This document shows, piece by piece, positions 25,502-33,657 of a stretch of 64,000 nt of DNA. Source of the stretch: Arthrobacter zhaoxinii (GTDB taxonomy: Bacteria > Actinomycetota > Actinomycetes > Actinomycetales > Micrococcaceae); contig NZ_CP104275.1 of the NCBI RefSeq assembly GCF_025244925.1, forward strand, positions 2,542,001 to 2,606,000, written 5' to 3'. The notes below the pieces were generated by a model. That model had not been told where the DNA came from, did no database searches, and worked only from the letters and a program-made list of their open reading frames with translations. Numbering within the stretch: position 1 is the first letter of the stretch; the number at the start of each line of letters is the position of its first letter. A program made the position numbers and the translations under genes.

Positions 25502-27208
25502 TTGAACACTGAACTTTCCGAGGTTGACGATCGTCACCTCACTGCCGATGACAGCACCGAAGCACTTGCGGTCGCCGACACCCTCGCCGTCGAGGCGAAG
25601 GCTGCCGAGATTCCCGAACTGACCTTCGCCGACTTCGGCGTCCGAGCAGACATCGTCGAATCCCTTGCCGACGCCGGGATTACCCATCCCTTCCCCATCC
25701 AGTCCATGACGCTGCCCGTTGCCCTCGGCGGCCACGACATCATCGGCCAGGCCAAGACCGGCACCGGCAAGACGCTCGGTTTCGGCATTCCCGCTCTCCA
25801 GCGGGTGGTGGGTCCCGAAGACGAGGGCTACGCCGAACTCGCCGTTCCCGGCGCGCCGCAGGCCCTGATCGTGGTGCCCACCCGTGAACTGGCAGTCCAG
25901 GTGGCAGGCGACCTCACCACCGCCGCCCGCCGCCGCGGCGCCCGCATCGTCACGATCTACGGCGGCCGTGCCTACGAACCGCAGACGGAAGCCCTGGCAG
26001 CCGGCGTCGAAATCGTGGTCGGCACCCCCGGCCGCCTGATCGATCTCTACAACAAGAAGCACCTCTCGCTGAAGAACGTCCGGGTCGTCGTCCTTGACGA
26101 GGCCGACGAAATGCTGGACCTCGGCTTCCTGCCCGACGTCGAAACGCTGATGGCCGCCACCCCGGCCGTGCGCCAGACCCTGCTGTTCTCGGCCACCATG
26201 CCGGGCGCCGTCGTCGCCATGGCCCGCCGCTACATGACCAAGCCCACCCACATCCGGGCCGCTGATCCCGACGATGAAGGCCTGACGAAGAAGGACATCC
26301 GGCAGGTCGTCTACCGGGCGCACAACCTGGACAAGGCCGAAGTAGTGGCCCGCATCCTGCAGGCACGCGGCCGCGGCCGGACCATCATCTTCACCAAGAC
26401 CAAGCGCACCGCCGCGAAGCTGTCCGAAGAGCTCGTGGACCGCGGCTTCGCCGTCGCTGCCATGCACGGCGACCTGGGCCAGGGTGCCCGCGAGCAGGCC
26501 ATGCGCGCGTTCCGCAATGAAAAGGTCGATGTGCTGGTGGCCACCGACGTCGCCGCGCGCGGCATCGACGTCGACGACGTCACCCACGTCATCAACTACC
26601 AGTGCCCCGAGGACGAGAAGACCTACCTGCACCGCGTTGGCCGCACCGGCCGCGCCGGCAACAAGGGCACCGCGGTGACCTTCGTGGACTGGGACGACGT
26701 CCCCCGCTGGGGCCTGATCAACAAGGCCCTGGGCCTGGACCAGGCGGAGCCGGTGGAAACCTACTCCTCCTCCCCGCACCTGTACACGGATCTGGACATC
26801 CCCGAAGGCACCAAGGGGCGCCTGCCCCGCAACAAGCGCACCCACGCGGGCATCGATGCCGAAAAGATCGAGGATCTCGGCGAAACCGGCAAGTCCGGCG
26901 GACGCAGCGCATCCTCCTCCCGTGAGGGCGGCCGCTCCGGCTCCGGGCGTCCGGAGCGCAGCGGTTCCGGGCGCTCCTCCGACCGTGCCCGCAGCGGCGG
27001 ACAGGGATCCCGCCGGGGCGAGTCGCGCTCCGGTGACTCCCGGTCCGCAGACCGTCCTGCTGAAGCGCGGACCGCCGAAACCCGTCCGGCCGAAGCGCGG
27101 ACCGCGGCTCCGGCAGCGGACGGCACGGCCGCCGACCGCCCGCGCCGGAGCCGGACCCGCCGCCGCAACGGCGAGGTTGTTCCCAAGACCGGCCCGGCCG
27201 CCGAATAG
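25502..27208 (+). CDS. rhlE: DEAD-box RNA helicase, RhlE/CsdA-like
   Basis: A 568-residue RNA helicase. The Q motif lies near 45-68 (FADFGV to PFPIQ), the P-loop is AKTGTGKT (84-91), PTREL follows, DEAD is at 199-202, and SAT is in LLFSATMPG. The second RecA domain has VATDVAARGIDVDDV and HRVGRTGRAG. From about residue 430 the protein is a low-complexity tail rich in Arg, Ser, Gly, Glu and Ala, with repeats of the type (A/R)-T-A-E-x-R-P-A-E-A-R, a probable RNA-binding disordered region. The only reasonable start is TTG 25502. The methyltransferase gene begins 19 bp downstream. Confidence 0.92.
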   Translation: MNTELSEVDDRHLTADDSTEALAVADTLAVEAKAAEIPELTFADFGVRADIVESLADAGITHPFPIQSMTLPVALGGHDIIGQAKTGTGKTLGFGIPALQRVVGPEDEGYAELAVPGAPQALIVVPTRELAVQVAGDLTTAARRRGARIVTIYGGRAYEPQTEALAAGVEIVVGTPGRLIDLYNKKHLSLKNVRVVVLDEADEMLDLGFLPDVETLMAATPAVRQTLLFSATMPGAVVAMARRYMTKPTHIRAADPDDEGLTKKDIRQVVYRAHNLDKAEVVARILQARGRGRTIIFTKTKRTAAKLSEELVDRGFAVAAMHGDLGQGAREQAMRAFRNEKVDVLVATDVAARGIDVDDVTHVINYQCPEDEKTYLHRVGRTGRAGNKGTAVTFVDWDDVPRWGLINKALGLDQAEPVETYSSSPHLYTDLDIPEGTKGRLPRNKRTHAGIDAEKIEDLGETGKSGGRSASSSREGGRSGSGRPERSGSGRSSDRARSGGQGSRRGESRSGDSRSADRPAEARTAETRPAEARTAAPAADGTAADRPRRSRTRRRNGEVVPKTGPAAE

Positions 27209-27227
27209 CGGCGGCGCAGGCCCTGCC

Positions 27228-28124
27228 ATGAGCACCCCTCTGTGGACGCCGGACGGCGGGTCGCTGGTGGTACACGCGGATAACGCGGAGTTCCTCCCGA
27301 CCCTGCCGGACGGCTCCTTCACCATGATTTATGTGGACCCGCCCTTCAACACGGGGCGGGCCCAGCGCCGCCAGCAGACCACTATGGTCCGCAACCTGGA
27401 CGGCGCCGGCGACCGGATCGGCTTCAAGGGCCGCAGCTACAGTACGGTCAAGGGGCTGCTCTCCAGCTACGACGACGCCTTCGAGGATTACTGGGCGTTC
27501 CTGGAACCCCGGCTCGCGCAGGCCTGGCGGCTGCTGGCCGATGACGGCACCCTGTATGTGCACCTCGATTACCGCGAGGTGCATTACGCGAAGGTCATGC
27601 TGGACGCGTTGTTCGGCCGGGACTGCTTCCTGAACGAAATCATCTGGGCCTACGACTACGGCGGACGGGCGAAAAACCGCTGGCCCGCCAAGCACGACAA
27701 CATCCTGGTCTATGTCAAGAACCCGGAGACCTACCACTTCGACAACGCCGAGGTGGACCGCGAGCCGTACATGGCCCCGGGTCTCGTGACGCCCGAAAAG
27801 GTGGCACTGGGCAAGCTGCCCACCGACGTCTGGTGGCACACCATCGTGTCCCCCACCGGCCGGGAGAAGACCGGCTATCCCACGCAGAAACCCGAGGGGC
27901 TGCTGCGGCGTGCCGTCGCAGCCAGCAGCCGCGAGGGCGACTGGGTACTGGATTTCTTTGCCGGGTCCGGCACGCTGGGCGCCGTTGCAGCCAAGCTGGG
28001 TCGGAAGTTCGTCTGCGTGGATGCCAACCCGCAGGCAATCGATGTTATGGCCCGGCGGCTGGGTTCGGCCGCGACGGTGGTTTCCGCCGACACAGGTTCG
28101 CCGCTGCCGGCGGCCGGTATCTAG
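27228..28124 (+). CDS. DNA methyltransferase, probable N6-adenine, solitary
   Basis: A 298-residue AdoMet-dependent DNA methyltransferase. The catalytic motif IV is DPPF (37-40, DPPFNTG) near the N-terminus, and the AdoMet motif I FAGSG (244-248) near the C-terminus, preceded by TGYPTQKPEGLL. That order (IV, target region, I) is the beta class. DPPF favours adenine N6 methylation. No restriction endonuclease or specificity subunit is nearby, so it is an orphan. ATG 27228 is used because the open frame upstream lies within rhlE. It is probably co-transcribed with rhlE and converges on the PHP gene 21 bp away. Confidence 0.88.
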   Translation: MSTPLWTPDGGSLVVHADNAEFLPTLPDGSFTMIYVDPPFNTGRAQRRQQTTMVRNLDGAGDRIGFKGRSYSTVKGLLSSYDDAFEDYWAFLEPRLAQAWRLLADDGTLYVHLDYREVHYAKVMLDALFGRDCFLNEIIWAYDYGGRAKNRWPAKHDNILVYVKNPETYHFDNAEVDREPYMAPGLVTPEKVALGKLPTDVWWHTIVSPTGREKTGYPTQKPEGLLRRAVAASSREGDWVLDFFAGSGTLGAVAAKLGRKFVCVDANPQAIDVMARRLGSAATVVSADTGSPLPAAGI

Positions 28125-28145
28125 GTCCCGGCTCCGGACCGTCCC

Positions 28146-29003
28146 CTACCGCGGCAGCGGTCCGACGACGGCGGCTCCGGTTCCCAGCCCGGCGATGCGT
28201 TCCAGCACCGCCGGTTCCGTCGTGAACTCGCCCAGCAGGTTCGGCTTCCCGGTGCCGTGGTAGTCGCTGGAACCCGTGACCAGCAGGTCATGTTCCTTTG
28301 CCAGCCGGCGGAGCCATTCCCTGCCCGGCTCGGGATTATCCCGATGATTCACTTCCACACCCAGCAGGCCGGCGTCGATCATTTCGGCGAAAACCGCCTC
28401 TCCAACCACCCTTCCCCGTGAGGAAGCGACGGGGTGTGCGAAGACAGGCACTCCGCCCGCCTTCCGGATCAGTTCCACTGCCAGCGCCGGATCCGGCGCG
28501 TAATGCGCCACGAAATAGGGCGACCTCGCCGTCAGGATTCCGCTGAAGGCAGCTGACCGGTTCGGCACGACGCCGGCGGCCACCAGGGCGTCGGCAATGT
28601 GCGGGCGCCCGATGGTCGCTCCCGGGGCCACCTGTTCCTGCACGGATGCCCAGTCGATGGGGAAATCCTCCGCCAGCCGCTGCACCATCAGTTCCGCCCG
28701 GGAGACGCGGGCTGCGCGCGACCGGGCAATTTCCTCGAGCAGTCCCGGATGGCGCGGATCATGCAGATAGGACAGCACATGGACGCTGATCCCCTCGCTG
28801 CTGCGGCAGGAGACCTCCATCCCGGGCACGAACGTGATCCCGTGGCTCCGGGCGGCAGCAGCGGCGTCGTCCCAGCCCGCCGTGGTGTCGTGGTCGGTGA
28901 GGGCAATTGCATCGAGTCCGGCTGCGGCGGCGGAGGCGATCACGTCCGCCGGCTGCTCGGTGCCGTCGGACACGCAGGAGTGGGTGTGCAGGTCGATTTT
29001 CAC
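28146..29003 (-). CDS. PHP-domain phosphoesterase (RNase AM/TrpH-like)
   Basis: A 285-residue metal-dependent phosphoesterase with all PHP motifs: DLHTHSCVSDG at the N-terminus, TDHDTTAGW, the Glu in VPGMEVS, GRPHIADAL, FAHPVASS and GSDYHG at the C-terminus. Relatives hydrolyse 3',5'-nucleoside bisphosphates or trim RNA 5' ends; which applies cannot be read from sequence. The start is GTG 29003 with TAGATT 6 nt upstream and no ribosome site. Confidence 0.88.
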   Translation of the reverse strand: MKIDLHTHSCVSDGTEQPADVIASAAAAGLDAIALTDHDTTAGWDDAAAAARSHGITFVPGMEVSCRSSEGISVHVLSYLHDPRHPGLLEEIARSRAARVSRAELMVQRLAEDFPIDWASVQEQVAPGATIGRPHIADALVAAGVVPNRSAAFSGILTARSPYFVAHYAPDPALAVELIRKAGGVPVFAHPVASSRGRVVGEAVFAEMIDAGLLGVEVNHRDNPEPGREWLRRLAKEHDLLVTGSSDYHGTGKPNLLGEFTTEPAVLERIAGLGTGAAVVGPLPR

Positions 29004-29009
29004 GCTTTC

Positions 29010-29015
29010 AATCTA
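29010..29015 (-). promoter_or_regulatory. -10 element (TAGATT) for leaderless PHP gene
   Basis: Minus-strand TAGATT ends 6 nt before GTG 29003, with no Shine-Dalgarno. Confidence 0.6.
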
Positions 29016-29105
29016 CGCCCCCGGACGCCGTGTCCCGTTCCGGGCCGGTACCCCGGGCAGTCCGGGATGTTTTGCCCGCCCGGGAGGCAATGAGACCATG
29101 GAAGG

Positions 29106-30689
29106 GTGACTACTGAAGCGAATTCGACGACATCCCTGCCCGAGCCCTCCGAAGGCCAGCCGCTGGAAGACCGGGTCAACAACCGGTCCCAGCGCCCCTC
29201 CTCCGAAGCCTTCAAGAAGTTCATGTCCTCCGGCTGGGCCGCGGAATCCGGCGAGCTGCCCGAACCCGACGCCGTGGCGCCGTTCGCAGCTCGCCGCCGC
29301 CGCGCCCTCTCCGAGCGTTTCCCCGGCGAACGGCTGGTTATCCCGGCCGGCCCGCTGAAGGTGCGCTCCAATGACACCGACTACCGCTTCCGCGCGCACT
29401 CCGGCTTTGCGCACCTGACCGGCCTCGGCGTGGACCGCGAGCCGGATGCCGTGCTGGTGATGGAGCCCACCGAACCGGGTGCAGGCGACGACGGCGGCAA
29501 CCACACTGCGGTGCTCTACTTCCGCCCGCTGGCCGGCACTGAGAGCGACGAGTTCTACTCCAACGCCCGCTACGGTTCGTTCTGGATCGGGGACCGGCTC
29601 GGCCTGGCGGAAATCAGCGCGCTGATCGGCCTGCCCACCCGGCACCTCGACGAGGCGGAAACCGCCATCACCAACAACATCGGCGACCCGCAGTTCGGCG
29701 GCATCTCCGTGCGCCTGCTGCGCAGCGTCGACGAAATGGTCGATGCCCTGGTGGACACCGTCCGCTACAACACCGCCCTGGACCCGGAGAACGCCGATCT
29801 CAGCGCATTGGATGCCCTCGACGGGGAACTGACCGAGGCCCTCTCCGAACTCCGCCTGGTCAAGGACGAGTGGGAGGTCGAGCAGATGAAGGCAGCCGTT
29901 GCCGCTACGGTCAACGGTTTCACCGAAGTGGTTAAGGCACTCCCCCGCGCCATTTCCCACCCCCGCGGCGAACGCGTCGTCGAAGGCGCCTTCTTTGCCC
30001 GCGCCCGGGAAGAAGGCAATGACCTGGGCTACGACACCATCGCCGCCTCCGGCAACAACGCCACGGTCCTGCACTGGATCCGCAACAACGGCGCCGTCTC
30101 CGCCGGGGACCTGCTGCTGCTGGACGGCGGAGTTGAGGCCGAAAGCCTCTACACAGCCGACATCACCCGCACCCTGCCGGTCAACGGCACCTACACCGAG
30201 GTCCAGCGCCGGGTGTACCAGGCAGTGCTCGACGCCGCCGATGCGGGCTTCGCGGCCGCCAAGCCCGGTGCCAAGTTCCGCGACGTGCACGCCGCAGCCG
30301 TGAAGGTCCTGGCCGAAAACCTGGATGCCTGGGGCCTGCTGCCCGTGCCCCTCGAGGAAGCCCTGTCCCCCGAAGGCCAGCAGCACCGCCGGTGGATGCC
30401 GCACGGCGTCAGCCACCACCTGGGCATGGATGTGCACGACTGCGCCCAAGCCCGCGCCGAGCTGTACCTGGACGGCACCATCACCGAGGGCATGGTCTTC
30501 ACCATCGAACCCGGTCTTTACTTCAAGGACACCGATCTGTCCGTGCCCGAGGAATACCGCGGCATCGGCGTGCGGATTGAGGACGACGTCCTCATCACCG
30601 CCGACGGGCCCGTGAACCTCAGCGATGCCCTGCCGCGCAACCCGGGAGACGTCGAAGACTGGATGGCCGGCATCTACGCCGCCGAGTAA
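29106..30689 (+). CDS. pepP: Xaa-Pro aminopeptidase (M24B, PepP-like)
   Basis: A 527-residue aminopeptidase that releases N-terminal residues preceding proline. The N-terminal creatinase-like domain spans about 60-250. The catalytic M24 domain supplies five metal ligands: the two Asp of LLLDGGVEAESLYTADITR, the His of HGVSHHLGMDVHD, and the Glu residues of TIEPGLYF and VRIEDDVLIT. The GTG start lies near GGAAGG and 17 nt after GGGAGG; neither spacing is ideal. The first ~55 residues are polar and not family-conserved. A terminator follows the stop. Confidence 0.93.
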   Translation: MTTEANSTTSLPEPSEGQPLEDRVNNRSQRPSSEAFKKFMSSGWAAESGELPEPDAVAPFAARRRRALSERFPGERLVIPAGPLKVRSNDTDYRFRAHSGFAHLTGLGVDREPDAVLVMEPTEPGAGDDGGNHTAVLYFRPLAGTESDEFYSNARYGSFWIGDRLGLAEISALIGLPTRHLDEAETAITNNIGDPQFGGISVRLLRSVDEMVDALVDTVRYNTALDPENADLSALDALDGELTEALSELRLVKDEWEVEQMKAAVAATVNGFTEVVKALPRAISHPRGERVVEGAFFARAREEGNDLGYDTIAASGNNATVLHWIRNNGAVSAGDLLLLDGGVEAESLYTADITRTLPVNGTYTEVQRRVYQAVLDAADAGFAAAKPGAKFRDVHAAAVKVLAENLDAWGLLPVPLEEALSPEGQQHRRWMPHGVSHHLGMDVHDCAQARAELYLDGTITEGMVFTIEPGLYFKDTDLSVPEEYRGIGVRIEDDVLITADGPVNLSDALPRNPGDVEDWMAGIYAAE

Positions 30690-30706
30690 CCCTCCGGTTT
30701 CCACAG

Positions 30707-30744
30707 AAAAGGTCCGCATCCCCGAAGGGATGCGGACCTTTTTT
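30707..30744. terminator. Terminator between pepP and the YflT-like gene
   Basis: GGTCCGCATCCC (from 30711) pairs with GGGATGCGGACC (30727-30738) around GAA. It has AAAA on the left and six T on the right, so it can act in both directions between convergent genes. Confidence 0.92.
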
Positions 30745-30752
30745 CGTGCGTC

Positions 30753-31664
30753 CTACTGGCGGGGCTGCTCGTCCCGCGGGCCTTCCGGCTGCCCGGACGC
30801 GGGCTGCGTTGCCGCCGGCTGCGCAGAATCCGGCTGTACGGCCGGCTGCGCAGAATCTGGCTGCCCGGAATCGGACTGCACGGCGGGCTGGACGGGACGG
30901 CGGACACCGTACTGCGGGCGGCCGTCCGGAAGGTCGGGGAACTGGCCGCGCGGCGTAGCGGGCTTGGCGCCGGAGGCGGCTGCTTCTGCGCCGGCTTCCA
31001 CGGCGTGTGCGCCGCCGGCCGGAGCCTGCCCGGCGGGATCGGAGTCCGGAGCGGGGCTCCCGTAGGGGTTGGCCCAGCCGGACGGCCGTTCCGGTGCCTG
31101 CTGTCCGCCTGCCGGCGGGCGTAGTGCGTCATGGCGGGGACCGGCGGCCGGGGCCTGCGGATGCCCGGCCTGGCCGACCATGGGCAGCCGGTGCAGCAGC
31201 TGCCGGGCGTCGTTGGCAGCCTCGCGGGCCACAATGACGTCGTAGCTGGTGGCGATGACCTGGCTGGTGGAGGTGAAGTCCCTGCGTCCGCGCTGCAGGG
31301 CATAGGCCAGGACCCCGAAGAGCACCCAGAAAACGGCGCCCAGCGCCATGGACGGAAGGATGGAGATCGCGGCGGCGCTGCCCCCGAAGAGCATCAGGGC
31401 AAGGCCCACAAAGAGGCCGAACCAGGCACCCGTCAACGCGCTGGAGCCCGCCACGCGGGGGTACGTCAGGCGGCCGGTCACCCGTTCAACGGACTTGAGT
31501 TCGTTGCCGACAATCGAGACCAGCTGGACCGGGAACTTGTTGTCGGCAAGGTAGTCCACGGCCTTCTGGGCGTCGAGGTAGGCCGTGTAGCGGCCCACCG
31601 TTTCACCCTGGGGCAGGCTGCGGCCCGCGTCACGCGGAGGGGTGGCACCAAATAGGTTCGACAT
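30753..31664 (-). CDS. General stress protein 17M/YflT-like membrane protein
   Basis: A 303-residue protein. The N-terminal ~50 residues match the general stress protein 17M (YflT) fold (YLDAQKAVDYLADNKFPVQLVSIVG). Two hydrophobic helices follow (WFGLFVGLALMLFGG and SMALGAVFWVLFGVLAYAL), then a TSTSQVIATSYDVIV segment. The C-terminal half is a disordered Pro/Gln/Ala-rich tail with imperfect repeats of QPDSAQPAVQPDSAQPAA. ATG 31664 (MSNLFG) is preferred on family pattern; an ATG 18 nt upstream is possible. Cellular role unknown. Confidence 0.75.
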   Translation of the reverse strand: MSNLFGATPPRDAGRSLPQGETVGRYTAYLDAQKAVDYLADNKFPVQLVSIVGNELKSVERVTGRLTYPRVAGSSALTGAWFGLFVGLALMLFGGSAAAISILPSMALGAVFWVLFGVLAYALQRGRRDFTSTSQVIATSYDVIVAREAANDARQLLHRLPMVGQAGHPQAPAAGPRHDALRPPAGGQQAPERPSGWANPYGSPAPDSDPAGQAPAGGAHAVEAGAEAAASGAKPATPRGQFPDLPDGRPQYGVRRPVQPAVQSDSGQPDSAQPAVQPDSAQPAATQPASGQPEGPRDEQPRQ

Positions 31665-31771
31665 TGCTCCATTCTCGCCCATACCTGCCCCGGACGGTGA
31701 ACGTATCGCTCGCAGTGAACGGACTCACCTCCCGCGTACCCCGTGATACCGCGTTACCGGCGGGCACAAAG

Positions 31772-31777
31772 TAGCCT
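31772..31777 (+). promoter_or_regulatory. -10 element (TAGCCT) for leaderless MgtE_N/CBS gene
   Basis: TAGCCT ends 6 nt before GTG 31784. The spacer TATAAG is not a ribosome site. Confidence 0.5.
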
Positions 31778-31783
31778 TATAAG

Positions 31784-33070
31784 GTGAGCACAAATCCAAC
31801 CCGAGTCTTTATTGCGCGCCTGCTCGGCCTTGACGTCTTCGACCCGCTGGGTGACCGTCTCGGCCGGCTGCGCGATGCGGTCGTGCTTGACCGCGGGCCC
31901 GGCCGGCCGCCCCAGGCCGTAGGCATTGTCGTGGAGGTCCCCGGCAAGAAGCGCGTCTTCGTCCCCCTCACCCGCATCACCTCAATGGATCCGGGGCAGA
32001 TCATCTGCACCGGGCTGGTCAACCTGCGCCGCTTCGAACAGCGCGGGGCCGAGATGCTGGTGGTCGCGGAACTCTTTGACCGCCGCGTGCAGCTGCGCGA
32101 CGGCAGCGGCGAAGCCACCATTGAAGACATTGCCATTGAGCAGAACCGCGCCGGAGACTGGCATGTCTCCAACCTCTTCGTCCGCCGCGGCGGTTCCCCC
32201 TCCCGCCTGCGGTCCCTGCGCCGCAGGGGGGAACAGATGATCCTGGACTGGAAGGACATTAAGCACTGGGATGCCACCGGCCCCCAGGCCGCCACGTCCT
32301 TCGTCGCCCAGAATGATGACCTCAAGGCCGCGGACTTCGCCGACGCACTGCACGAGATGAGCGGCAAGCGCCGGATCGAAGTGGCCAGCGAGCTGCAGGA
32401 CGAACGCCTGGCAGACGTCCTGCAGGAGCTGCCCGACAACGACCAGGTCCAGATCCTGCAGTCCCTGGACCTCGAACGGGCCGCGGACGTGCTGGAGGAA
32501 ATGGACCCCGACGACGCCGCGGACCTCCTCAACGAGCTGCCCGAGGAGCAGAAGGAAGAGCTCCTGGCACTGATGGAGCCCGAGGACGCCCGGGACGTGC
32601 GGCGCCTGCTGAACTATGACGAAGACACGGCCGGATCACTGATGACCCCCGTGCCGGTCATCCTGCCGCCCGAGGCCACCGTGGCCGAAGCACTGGCGCA
32701 CGTACGCCGCGAAGAGCTCACCCCCGCCCTTGCCTCGTCGATCTACGTCTGCCGGCCGCCGCTGGAAACACCCACGGGCAAGTACCTCGGCGTGGTGCAC
32801 ATCCAGCAGCTGCTGCGCTCGGCACCGCCGGAAGCACTGGGCAACATCCTGGACACGGACCTGGAACCGGTGCGTGACCACGCCACCATCAGCGAAGTGT
32901 CGCGGATGCTGGCCACCTACAACTTGAACTCACTGCCGGTGATCAACGACGCCGGCCGCCTGGTCGGTGCGGTGACAGTGGACGATGTGCTGGACCACCT
33001 GTTGCCGGACGACTGGCGCATCTCCGACGAAACCGGCCCGATAACGCAGCAGGGAAGGACACATGGCTGA
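31784..33070 (+). CDS. MgtE N-terminal/CBS domain protein without a channel domain
   Basis: A 428-residue soluble protein. Residues about 1-150 contain two PRC-barrel-like halves (DPLGDRLGRLRDAVV and VEDIAIEQ-type strands). Residues about 180-290 form the acidic superhelical MgtE_N domain (LADVLQELPDNDQVQIL, LEEMDPDDAADLLNELP). Residues about 290-420 form a CBS pair (TAGSLMTP, SLPVINDAGRLVGAVTVDDVLD). In MgtE these domains sense Mg2+ and gate the pore, but there is no membrane segment here. The stop overlaps the DUF1003 start by 8 nt, suggesting a physical partnership. Confidence 0.88.
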   Translation: MSTNPTRVFIARLLGLDVFDPLGDRLGRLRDAVVLDRGPGRPPQAVGIVVEVPGKKRVFVPLTRITSMDPGQIICTGLVNLRRFEQRGAEMLVVAELFDRRVQLRDGSGEATIEDIAIEQNRAGDWHVSNLFVRRGGSPSRLRSLRRRGEQMILDWKDIKHWDATGPQAATSFVAQNDDLKAADFADALHEMSGKRRIEVASELQDERLADVLQELPDNDQVQILQSLDLERAADVLEEMDPDDAADLLNELPEEQKEELLALMEPEDARDVRRLLNYDEDTAGSLMTPVPVILPPEATVAEALAHVRREELTPALASSIYVCRPPLETPTGKYLGVVHIQQLLRSAPPEALGNILDTDLEPVRDHATISEVSRMLATYNLNSLPVINDAGRLVGAVTVDDVLDHLLPDDWRISDETGPITQQGRTHG

Positions 33071-33653
33071 AAAGATCAAGTCAACAACCGCCGGCCTCGA
33101 CACTCCCCGCTCTGCACGGACCCGATGGCTCCCGAGGCTCTCCCCGAACCCCGACGCCTTCGGCCATGCCACGGAGAACTTTGCCCGGTTCATGGGCACC
33201 CCGCAGTTCCTGGTCTACATGACGGTCTTCTGCCTCGTGTGGCTCGCCTGGAACACCTGGGGGCCGGAATCGGCCCGCTTTGACAGCGCAGCGCTGGGCT
33301 TCACCGTCCTGACGCTTATGCTCTCCCTGCAGGCCTCCTATGCCGCTCCCCTGCTGCTGCTGGCCCAGAACCGGCAGGATGACCGGGACCGCGTCTCGGT
33401 GCGGCAGGACCGTGAACGCGCCGAACGCAATCTCATGGACACCGAGTACCTCACCCGCGAGATCGCCGAACTGCGGATCGCCCTGCGTGAGGTTGCCACC
33501 CGCGACTACGTGCGTTCCGAGATCCGCGGACTGCTGGAGGAACTCCTCGAGGCCAACGATGACCGCGAGGACGGCGGCACGCGGCGGCGCCGCCGCAGCC
33601 CGGAAGGCACCGACAGCATGCCGAAACTGAATCCCGGCGGGAGGGAACGCTAG
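33063..33653 (+). CDS. DUF1003 membrane protein
   Basis: A 196-residue protein with two transmembrane helices (about 55-72, FLVYMTVFCLVWLAW, and 82-100, LGFTVLTLMLSLQASYA), followed by the family hallmark LLAQNRQDDRDR and a charged coiled-coil-like C-terminus. Function is unknown for the family. Its 8-nt overlap with the MgtE_N/CBS gene and the 4-bp gap to mrp indicate one transcript. Confidence 0.88.
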   Translation: MAEKIKSTTAGLDTPRSARTRWLPRLSPNPDAFGHATENFARFMGTPQFLVYMTVFCLVWLAWNTWGPESARFDSAALGFTVLTLMLSLQASYAAPLLLLAQNRQDDRDRVSVRQDRERAERNLMDTEYLTREIAELRIALREVATRDYVRSEIRGLLEELLEANDDREDGGTRRRRRSPEGTDSMPKLNPGGRER

Positions 33654-33657
33654 AGCC

